Assembly: GCA_016209865.1 (NCBI GenBank)
Contig: JACQVL010000039.1
Span: 1-5,684, forward strand
Reading direction: 5' to 3'
Length of the DNA stretch: 5,684 nt
DNA from: Candidatus Latescibacterota bacterium
GTDB lineage: Bacteria; JAAXHH01; JACQVL01
The first letter of the stretch is position 1, and every line of letters begins with the position of its first letter. Of the stretch, positions 1 to 4,433 are shown one piece after another. The translations under genes and the position numbers were made by a program. The notes beneath the pieces were generated by a model. That model searched no databases. It worked only from the letters and a program-made list of their open reading frames with translations, and was not told the origin of the DNA.

Positions 1-27
1 GAGCCGGGTTCCAGTCGGCCTGCAGCG
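1..27. repeat. Direct repeat, copy 1 (attC arm)
   Basis: These 27 bases are identical to positions 798-824. Both copies are the L''-side arm of an attC site, so the repeat is explained by attC conservation along the array and not by a separate element. Confidence 0.95.
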
Positions 28-38
28 CGTGGTTAGAC
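1..38 (-). other. Partial attC site of cassette 2
   Basis: On the - strand this begins with the R'' core GTCTAAC (complement of 32-38), which fits the RYYYAAC consensus, and continues into the L'' arm toward the window edge. It matches the corresponding arm of the complete attC (798-835) at 34 of 38 positions, with 27 identical bases in a row. The matching R' half (GTTRRRY) must lie outside the window. The lipoprotein gene stops 6 bases before this core. Confidence 0.88.
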
Positions 39-44
39 GCCTTT

Positions 45-662
45 TCAGATCTCCGTATGATCATATTGAAGAGTCAGAAGCCGTGCCCGAGAAAACTGTA
101 ATTTACAGGGCCCCTGAAGTACTCTCAACTCTATTTCCAGTGTGAAATAATAGGAATCAACACAGCCTAGACAGTCCAAAAGCACTGCTACTGTATATCT
201 TCTGCGATTTTGCTTCTTCTCGATTTGCAGGGAATCCGGCGAAACGTAGAGCAACTCAATTGTATTCCCTTGATACTCCTGGTTGAAATAGTGAAGGTCT
301 GTGTCGTAATCAGCCCCATGGGTCGCTCGAGTTGAGTTCGGTTTCTTGATCCGCGGCCAATCCCAAGCTTTAGGCAATGCCTCGTAGAACATCCGTCCGG
401 TCAAAATCCCCTGTTCACATAAGATCGCTATTTGATCCCTGGGATTGCACTCTTCGGAGAGATAATTTCCAGACAAATAGAAACGGAAGGCCCCCTTTTG
501 GTAAGTCGTATAACTGATATAACCGTTGCCTCGGAAGACTTCCACTCTTTGAGGAGGAATCGCTTGAAATGCCTGAGAGGGCATTATACGCGATGGAGTC
601 GTACAACCTATCAACAAGGCGGATATTAGGCTGACAATGAGGCTCTGCCACATGCCTTTCAT
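45..662 (-). CDS. Cassette-encoded lipoprotein of unknown function
   Basis: The 205-residue product opens with a lipoprotein signal peptide: Lys2, a hydrophobic stretch over residues 5-19 and the lipobox L-I-G-C with Cys20 as the lipidation site. Thr21 at +2 would direct it to the outer membrane under the Lol rule, if the host has one. The mature part is about 185 residues with no membrane segment. It is rich in Tyr and charged residues and has five further cysteines (72, 82, 164, 167, 186), including a CLGC motif at 164-167. I recognise no domain. ATG at 662 is preceded by GGAG with a 4-base spacer; Met4 is an alternative start. The TGA stop lies just before the attC core. Base composition is clearly more AT-rich than its neighbours, as is common for cassette genes of foreign origin. 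Real coding is well supported by the signal peptide and cassette boundaries; function is unknown. Confidence 0.82.
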   Translation of the reverse strand: MKGMWQSLIVSLISALLIGCTTPSRIMPSQAFQAIPPQRVEVFRGNGYISYTTYQKGAFRFYLSGNYLSEECNPRDQIAILCEQGILTGRMFYEALPKAWDWPRIKKPNSTRATHGADYDTDLHYFNQEYQGNTIELLYVSPDSLQIEKKQNRRRYTVAVLLDCLGCVDSYYFTLEIELRVLQGPCKLQFSRARLLTLQYDHTEI

Positions 663-707
663 ATCTCTCCAATTATCATATCAACCTCATCACAAGCCTC
701 AAAAGGC

Positions 708-835
708 GTCTAACGCCCCCGCTCAGCCGCTGGAACCCGGACGACAAGGCCTCCAAGAGGCTGAGCGGTGGAATCAAGTCCAGCGGATCGAAAAGCCGAG
801 CCGGGTTCCAGTCGGCCTGCAGCGGGTTGTTAGCT
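708..835 (-). other. Complete attC recombination site of cassette 1 (128 bp)
   Basis: On the - strand the site runs from R'' AGCTAAC (complement of 829-835) to R' GTTAGAC (complement of 708-714); GTTAGAC fits GTTRRRY exactly. The arms fold into the long hairpin typical of attC. Positions 730-740 pair perfectly with 801-811 (11 bp), and the pairing continues outward between 717-729 and 812-826. Three bases of the R''-side arm (812, 816, 820) have no partner. These are candidate extrahelical bases, on the side where attC sites normally carry them, and they set the orientation. The variable terminal region is about 60 nt (741-800) and contains a small GCCTC/GAGGC hairpin (749-761). A total of 128 bp is close to the length of Vibrio cholerae VCRs. 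Confidence 0.92.
798..824. repeat. Direct repeat, copy 2 (attC arm)
   Basis: Identical to positions 1-27. It forms the R''/L'' side of the complete attC at 708-835. Beyond it the copies continue to agree except at a few bases (825, 828) and in the cassette-specific core bases. Confidence 0.95.
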
Positions 836-1444
836 GGCAGGACTTTCTACCCTTACGATCCCCCTCGCGGCAAACCATTCCCTCAGCGCGGGGACGGACC
901 GGAACTGGTGCGCCCGAATCCCCACCGACTCGGCCCGTTCCACATTCCTCACCGAGTCATCAATAAACAGGCACTCGTGGGCGGCACACCCTACCTCGGC
1001 TAAGACATGCTGAAATGTCTCCACCTGCCGTTTCGTCCTCCCCATCTCAAAGGACAAGAACCGCCGCTCGAACCCTGCGAGAAAGCGATGCGTCGCCTCG
1101 ATATACTCCCACCACTCCTTCCCATGATCGGACAGGAGCACCAGCCGATACGCCTGGAGTGATGCAAGGAGTTCAGGCATCCCTGGAACGGGCCGTTGGA
1201 AGGCTGCCCGCGCCAAGGCCCCCAACTCATCTGTCGCGATACTCCATTGGGTCCGGGTCAGAACCTGGTGCCAGTACATGGCCTCGGACATCTGGCCCTC
1301 CACCAAGGCGACTAACGGCGGACCGCCCAAGCCGGGCAACACGGTCTCTTGGGGAATCCGGAGGCGAGTGGCCAACGGCTCCACGACGCCATAGAGGCCC
1401 TCAATGAGCACCTCGGACAAATCGAAGATCAGGACGGGACGCAT
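830..1444 (-). CDS. HAD-superfamily hydrolase, cassette-encoded
   Basis: The 204-residue cytoplasmic protein has the haloacid dehalogenase fold signature, subfamily I with a helical cap. Motif I is FDLSEVL with the nucleophile Asp8; motif II is LLSDH with Ser105; motif III has Lys138 in GRTKRQ; motif IV is FIDDS with Asp162/Asp163. Residues ~15-85 are the likely cap. The usual second Asp of motif I is Ser10, as in YihX-like proteins (DLGNV), so phosphatase activity is plausible but the acid/base arrangement is atypical. The substrate cannot be deduced. I chose ATG at 1444 because it opens directly into motif I and has GGAG 6 bases upstream. An in-frame ATG at 1474 would add 10 residues but spans the attI/cassette crossover. 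The TAA stop is part of the attC core AGCTAAC. It is the first cassette, so the one most likely to be expressed from a platform promoter. Confidence 0.9.
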   Translation of the reverse strand: MRPVLIFDLSEVLIEGLYGVVEPLATRLRIPQETVLPGLGGPPLVALVEGQMSEAMYWHQVLTRTQWSIATDELGALARAAFQRPVPGMPELLASLQAYRLVLLSDHGKEWWEYIEATHRFLAGFERRFLSFEMGRTKRQVETFQHVLAEVGCAAHECLFIDDSVRNVERAESVGIRAHQFRSVPALREWFAARGIVRVESPAS

Positions 1445-1465
1445 ACTCAACTCCGAGGCCCTGCC

Positions 1466-1530
1466 AGCTAACATTAACTGTACGGAAAGATATCTATAGC
1501 TGCTCCTACCACCGTGGCCTTGTCGCTGTC
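1466..1530 (-). other. attI: attI site (crossover at GTTAGCT; left boundary approximate)
   Basis: On the - strand the sequence runs GTACAGTTAAT then GTTAGCT. The latter is the recombination core, with cleavage expected between G (1472) and T (1471), and the first cassette follows immediately. No attC-like hairpin exists upstream of this point, so this junction is attI and not another attC. The R' core is certain. The second integrase-binding box and any accessory direct repeats could not be assigned with confidence, and the outer limit is a guess based on the ~65-bp size of known attI sites. Confidence 0.72.
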
Positions 1531-1837
1531 ATCGAGCTTTGATCCAGCAAGCATGGTCGGTTGAGCGTATGAGACGGTGTGTTTGCTCGGTCAGCCGCGC
1601 CGAGGGCGATGAAATTCCACTATCGTACGAGAACGCGACCGATTCTTCGTCTAATTAGAGGACTCCTTGCAAGGCCGAATCTCTGGGGCAGACGCTCGGT
1701 CACGGATGGGGAACCCGCTCTTCTTCGGATGCCCTGATCCTGAGCGACAGGGGACAAGTCATTGCCGGAGGATCGGTTATTGTATTGTGTCATACTGGAA
1801 CCAGAATGTCAAGGAGTATTTCACTCCGGAGTCCCCG
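1473..1837. promoter_or_regulatory. intI-attI intergenic region; divergent promoters expected, none firmly located
   Basis: These 365 bases lie between two divergent units, so they should carry the integrase promoter (+) and the cassette promoter Pc (-), unless Pc lies inside intI as in class 1 integrons. Seen directly: a perfect 10-bp palindrome TCTAATTAGA at 1650-1659, an 8-bp palindrome TCGTACGA at 1623-1630, and a 9-bp direct repeat GCTCGGTCA at 1585-1593 and 1694-1702. The best -10-like hexamer for intI is TATTGT (1783-1788), with TTGCCG (1762-1767) only 15 bases upstream, which is a poor fit. No canonical LexA box is visible. The frame of intI stays open back to a TTG at 1667, but those 57 codons do not resemble an IntI N-terminus. 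Confidence 0.5.
1828..1831 (+). promoter_or_regulatory. Ribosome binding site that decides the intI start
   Basis: GGAG lies 6 bases upstream of ATG 1838. It supports that start over the upstream TTG at 1667, which would give a 389-residue protein longer than IntI family members. Confidence 0.6.
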
Positions 1838-2836
1838 ATGGACACGCCTCCGAAAAAACTCCTCGACCAGGTGCGTGAGGTGGTACGACTCAAACACTAT
1901 TCGCTCCGCACTGAAGAGAGCTATGTCTCCTGGATCCGCCAGTATATCGTGTTTCATCAGATGCTCCATCCCAAGGACCTGGGCCGTCAGGAACTGGAAG
2001 CGTTCCTTACTCACTTGGCAGTCGACCAGCACGTGGCCGCCTCCACTCAGAACCAGGCGCTGAGCGCGCTGCTCTTCCTGTACCGGGAAGTCCTGCAACT
2101 CGACGAGGACTGGATCATCGAAGCGATTCGGGCAAAACAGCCGCACCGATTGCCCGTCGTCTTGACGAAGGCGGAAGTCTTCACGATCATCACCGCCATG
2201 TCAGGGATGCACCAGTTGATGGCCAAACTCCTGTATGGCTGCGGAATGCGGTTGATGGAGTGTGTCCGGCTGCGGGTGAAGGATGTCGATTTCGCCCAAC
2301 ATCAGATTGTGATTCGAGCGGCAAAGGGCATGAAGGATCGGGTGACGGTGCTCCCCGACAGTCTGATCCTCCCGTTGCAGGAACGGTTGAACCATGTGAA
2401 GTTGATGCATGACCGGGATCTCGCCCTGGGGTACGGTCACGTCTATCTCCCGTTCGCCCTGGAACGCAAGTATCCCCACGCCAGCCAGGAGTGGGGCTGG
2501 CAGTATGTCTTTCCGGCAAAGAGCCTGTCGTCCGATCCCCGGACCGGACTGCGCCGCCGACACCATGTCCATGAGAGCAGTCTGCAGAAAGCGGTGAAAG
2601 CAGCCGCCCGCTTAGCCGGCATCGTTAAACACGTGCATTGTCATACCTTCCGGCATAGTTTTGCCACGCATCTGCTCGAACAAGGGTATGATATCCGAAC
2701 GGTGCAGGAACTGCTCGGCCATGCGGATGTGAAGACGACGATGATCTATACCCATGTCCTCAACCGAGGAGGCATGGCCGTCCGCAGTCCGCTGGATGCC
2801 CCTGCGGGAGAATATACGCCCGTCCCTAAGACCTGA
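1838..2836 (+). CDS. intI: Integron integrase (IntI-family tyrosine recombinase)
   Basis: This site-specific recombinase inserts and excises gene cassettes by attI x attC and attC x attC recombination, acting on the folded single-stranded attC. At 332 residues it is close to IntI1 (337). Residues ~5-95 are the SAM-like N-terminal DNA-binding domain ([18 protein letters not shown]). The catalytic domain follows with the full tyrosine recombinase set: Arg138 (GCGMR), Lys163 (AAKGMKDR), His269 and Arg272 (HTFRH), His295 (LLGHADV) and nucleophile Tyr304 (MIYTHV). Residues ~195-226 (including [10 protein letters not shown] and EWGWQYVFP) are the extra IntI patch that separates integron integrases from XerC/XerD. 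The gene is uninterrupted and all catalytic residues are present, so it is probably functional. It is transcribed away from the cassette array. I identify it as IntI with high confidence but cannot assign a class number. Confidence 0.97.
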   Translation: MDTPPKKLLDQVREVVRLKHYSLRTEESYVSWIRQYIVFHQMLHPKDLGRQELEAFLTHLAVDQHVAASTQNQALSALLFLYREVLQLDEDWIIEAIRAKQPHRLPVVLTKAEVFTIITAMSGMHQLMAKLLYGCGMRLMECVRLRVKDVDFAQHQIVIRAAKGMKDRVTVLPDSLILPLQERLNHVKLMHDRDLALGYGHVYLPFALERKYPHASQEWGWQYVFPAKSLSSDPRTGLRRRHHVHESSLQKAVKAAARLAGIVKHVHCHTFRHSFATHLLEQGYDIRTVQELLGHADVKTTMIYTHVLNRGGMAVRSPLDAPAGEYTPVPKT

Positions 2837-3004
2837 GTCCATTTGCGGTGCGGCCATCGTTTGACCGTAAAGAACGCAGAGGGACGAATGGGCGAGTGGG
2901 CGAGAATGTCCTTGCTCTCTCCCTGTCTGCACCCCATATTCTGAGTCAAGCCTCAACGTCACAGGCTCTTCAAAGATTTTGGGGGTCAAGACAGGAGCCG
3001 GAAC
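2837..3004. other. Intergenic region after intI
   Basis: I see no convincing gene and no hairpin-plus-T-run terminator for intI. It contains a short imperfect tandem (GGGCGAGTGGGCGAG, 2890-2904). A weak sigma70-like pair, TTGCTC (2912-2917) and CATATT (2935-2940) with 17-base spacing, is the best promoter candidate for the downstream + strand genes. It matches the consensus at only 3 and 4 positions of 6. Confidence 0.35.
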
Positions 3005-3152
3005 ATGGATTTGGATGACGCGCTCTCACACATGCAGGCTGATGGCTGGTACGTGAGAGAACATCGTCCCGCCCGTCCCCCCAGAGGTGTACGACCGGCT
3101 GCCCGACGATGTGCGACCGTTGTACCGGCACTGGGTGAAAGGGGAGAGATAG
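3005..3152 (+). pseudogene. Frameshifted or internally deleted phytanoyl-CoA dioxygenase (PhyH)-like remnant
   Basis: ATG 3005 has AGGAG (2993-2997) 7 bases upstream and opens MDLDDALSHMQADGWYV, which resembles the N-terminus of PhyH-type Fe(II)/2-oxoglutarate dioxygenases (acidic start, then a DGWYV-like strand). That frame then degenerates into Arg/Pro/Ala-rich sequence. The frame starting at 3057 reads ENIVPPVPPEVYDRLPDDVR then PLYRHWVKGER and stops at 3152. This second part looks like genuine protein and, as far as I recall, like a PhyH-type C-terminus. The two frames differ by one base near 3053-3060. If both ends are correctly recognised, some 200 central residues with the iron ligands are missing, so this would be a deletion remnant. 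Without that identification it could be a simple 48-residue frameshifted gene or a sequencing error. The frame kept unshifted would run to 3217 (70 residues), overlapping the sialidase start. Confidence 0.5.
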
Positions 3153-3207
3153 ACGCGGACACCAGTTCCGTCCTCTACAGGTATCCTCTGCAACAAGGAG
3201 CGACATC

Positions 3208-4251
3208 GTGCGCTTGATGACGACAGACGTCTGGTTCAGGTCTCGCCGCGATCTCAATTTCCCCTCGGTGTTTCGTAACCACCAGGGCACACTCTTCCTG
3301 GCGTTCACGATCGGGACGCATGGTCAGGATGAACGGTGGGTGGCTGTGATGAGCGAGGATGAGGGAAGCACCTGGCTGCCAGATACCAACCCGATCCTGT
3401 ACGGAAGCGCACTCCCCTGGATGACGCGACCCTACCCGCTCGCCGGCCATCCGAAGATGCGGGTGGTCGGCCCGCTGCGGGATGGCTCGTGGCTGGGGTA
3501 CTCAAACACAGAAGGGGAGTGGTCTCCCCAACTCCGTACCTATCGCTCGTATGACGATGGACAGGCCTGGACGGAGGAGTTCTGGGCACTCGGCGGGCTC
3601 GGACTGGACCGCCGCCTGTTCCCGTTTGGAAGCCTCGTGGAAGAGGAGGACGGGACTTTACTGGTGCCCTTGTACGGCTATCAAGGCCCGTATTTTACGC
3701 CCGGCTCGTATGAGACGTGGGTGGGAGCGGTGCGGCCAGGGGAGATGTGGGTCCATCCCCGTGGCCGGGTGGCGCACGGCGCTGGCCAGGGCTGGGCGGA
3801 AGGCCCGTGCGAGCCAGCACTCGTGCGGTATCCCGATGGACGCATGATCTGCGTGATGCGCACCAGCGGTCAGCACGATCCTCTCATCCAGTGCGACTCG
3901 AGAGACGGTGGACAAACCTGGAGCGACCCCGCCATCCTGGATACAGAAGGGGTCGCCCCCCTGGCCGTGCAACTGCCCGACAGGGGGCCGACGATGCTGG
4001 TCTATGGCCGGCGCACGGGGGACCACGACGGGGTCGTTCTCCGCCTCTCGACGGACGAGGGTCAACACTGGAGCGACTCCGTCTGGGTCTATGAAGGGGT
4101 GGGATGTAACTATGCTAATGCGCTGGTCGATGGAGCGGATCGCGTCACCGTTCTCTATGCCGCTTCGCACTTCACTTACACTCCGGCCGGCCGGCCCCAG
4201 TTCCGACCCGAAGGCTGGAATGAGGTCCGAGCCACGCAGGTCACGTTGTAG
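3208..4251 (+). CDS. Sialidase-family (BNR/Asp-box) beta-propeller protein
   Basis: The 347-residue protein has four Asp-boxes of the form S-x-D-x-G-x-x-W: SEDEGSTW (49-56), SYDDGQAW (114-121), SRDGGQTW (231-238) and STDEGQHW (281-288). These mark the turns of a six-bladed sialidase propeller. The segment around residues 199-220 (GPCEPALVRYPDGRM then CVMRTSG) matches the conserved Glu and Arg region of sialidase-like hydrolases. The N-terminal FPSVFRNHQGTLFLAF corresponds to the first blade, but a clear RIP motif with the first triad arginine is absent, so glycosidase activity and substrate remain uncertain. No signal peptide or membrane segment is seen, so a cytoplasmic protein is likely. 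GTG 3208 is chosen because AAGGAG (3195-3200) lies 7 bases upstream; ATG 3217 is the alternative. It probably shares a transcript with the remnant upstream and ends 10 bases before a convergent gene. Confidence 0.88.
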   Translation: MRLMTTDVWFRSRRDLNFPSVFRNHQGTLFLAFTIGTHGQDERWVAVMSEDEGSTWLPDTNPILYGSALPWMTRPYPLAGHPKMRVVGPLRDGSWLGYSNTEGEWSPQLRTYRSYDDGQAWTEEFWALGGLGLDRRLFPFGSLVEEEDGTLLVPLYGYQGPYFTPGSYETWVGAVRPGEMWVHPRGRVAHGAGQGWAEGPCEPALVRYPDGRMICVMRTSGQHDPLIQCDSRDGGQTWSDPAILDTEGVAPLAVQLPDRGPTMLVYGRRTGDHDGVVLRLSTDEGQHWSDSVWVYEGVGCNYANALVDGADRVTVLYAASHFTYTPAGRPQFRPEGWNEVRATQVTL

Positions 4252-4261
4252 ACCGGCGACG

Positions 4262-4417
4262 CTACGCGTCCAGCAGATACCGCATCTCCGGCGTCAACCG
4301 CCGCGCGATCATCTGCCGCAGGATGACAAACCCGTGTTCGTCGAGCGAGCGTTGTTCGTCCGGTGTCAGGGTGTGTTCCCGGACGCCGAGGTTCCACAGC
4401 GCGGTCTGGATGTCCAT
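4262..4417 (-). CDS. Short gene resembling the N-terminus of a PhyH-type dioxygenase (51 codons)
   Basis: ATG 4417 is preceded by AAGGA with an 8-base spacer and lies 16 bases after the stop of the NFACT gene, so the two are probably cotranscribed and perhaps translationally coupled. The product reads MDIQTALWNLGVREHTLTPD, then EQRSLDEHGFVILRQMI, then RRLTPEMRYLLDA. The core LTPDEQRSLDEHGFVILRQM is very like the start of phytanoyl-CoA dioxygenase-family proteins (LT.EQ...-dGfv.l...). Such proteins are normally ~250-300 residues with a His-x-Asp...His iron site, all absent here. It therefore looks like a gene truncated by the rearrangement that placed the sialidase gene next to it, or a small protein derived from such an N-terminus. 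Coding is well supported by the ribosome binding site and spacing; whether the product has a function is unknown. Confidence 0.65.
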   Translation of the reverse strand: MDIQTALWNLGVREHTLTPDEQRSLDEHGFVILRQMIARRLTPEMRYLLDA

Positions 4418-4425
4418 CGTCACTG

Positions 4426-4430
4426 TCCTT
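4426..4430 (-). promoter_or_regulatory. Ribosome binding site of the 51-codon gene
   Basis: AAGGA on the - strand, at the end of a run of A, 8 bases before ATG 4417 and directly after the NFACT stop codon (TAA, 4434-4436). It is the main evidence that the short frame is translated. The same T-run read on the + strand (4429-4435) has no hairpin before it and is not a terminator. Confidence 0.6.
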
Positions 4431-4433
4431 TTT

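Larger units (their letters stand above)
1..713 (-). mobile_element. Gene cassette 2 (lipoprotein cassette), attC incomplete at window edge
   Basis: The cassette begins on the - strand at the crossover inside GTTAGAC (G at 714, then T at 713). It runs through one gene to a closing core GTCTAAC (complement of 32-38) and the start of an attC that leaves the window. The opening TTAGAC is complementary to the closing GTCTAA, as for a circularised cassette. It carries its own ribosome binding site but no evident promoter in the ~50-base leader, so expression probably depends on readthrough from the platform promoter. Its AT-richness against the GC-rich attC and the rest of the window suggests a separate origin for the gene body. 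Confidence 0.88.
714..1471 (-). mobile_element. Gene cassette 1 (HAD hydrolase cassette), first in the array
   Basis: This 758-base unit runs from the crossover in GTTAGCT at the attI junction (after G at 1472) to the G of GTTAGAC at 714. It holds one gene and one attC. The leader before the ATG is only 27 bases, and the gene's stop codon lies inside the attC core. Tight packing of this kind is normal for integron cassettes. The opening TTAGCT and closing AGCTAA are complementary, which confirms the boundaries. Confidence 0.92.
1..2836. mobile_element. Integron platform end: intI, attI and two gene cassettes (array continues off the left edge)
   Basis: A tyrosine recombinase of the IntI class on the + strand is followed, on its 5' side, by genes on the opposite strand that are bounded by attC-type sites. 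This is the standard integron arrangement, with the integrase divergent from the array. Seen directly: core sites GTTAGCT at the attI junction (complement of 1466-1472), AGCTAAC/GTTAGAC bounding the attC at 708-835, and GTCTAAC at the next attC (complement of 32-38). Each cassette's opening core matches its own closing core (TTAGCT with AGCTAA; TTAGAC with GTCTAA), as expected if each cassette inserted as a circle. No transposase, sul1/qacE 3' segment or resistance gene is seen, so I infer a chromosomal rather than a class 1 mobile integron. Confidence 0.93.

Noticed and set aside
637-966. + strand open frame across the attC
   Set aside because: It overlaps the lipoprotein start, the whole attC hairpin and the HAD 3' end on the other strand. 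Its product is low-complexity Pro/Ser/Arg-rich, a shadow of GC-rich sequence.
1445-1474. Upstream ATG as the start of the HAD gene
   Set aside because: It spans the attI/cassette crossover, so it is not part of the cassette, and lacks a nearby ribosome binding site. The ATG at 1444 leads straight into HAD motif I with GGAG upstream. Kept only as a finding.
1475-1560. Cassette promoter (Pc) on the - strand near TATAGATAT
   Set aside because: A -10-like string is present, but no -35 hexamer sits at 16-18 bases; the nearest candidate (GCGACA) is 22 bases away. Not enough to call.
1667-1837. N-terminal extension of the integrase from a TTG start (389 residues)
   Set aside because: The 57 added residues do not resemble IntI proteins. 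The 332-residue form from ATG 1838 has the family length and a ribosome binding site at 1828-1831.
1-2836. CRISPR array or IS element as the explanation for the direct repeats
   Set aside because: The repeats occur once per cassette with imperfect palindromic partners and integron core sites. There are no regular spacers and no transposase.
3005-3217. 70-residue + strand gene overlapping the sialidase start (TGATG overlap)
   Set aside because: After residue ~17 the translation becomes Arg/Pro/Ala-rich and unlike a protein, whereas the neighbouring frame reads well to 3152. A frameshifted remnant explains it better, although the unshifted reading cannot be excluded.
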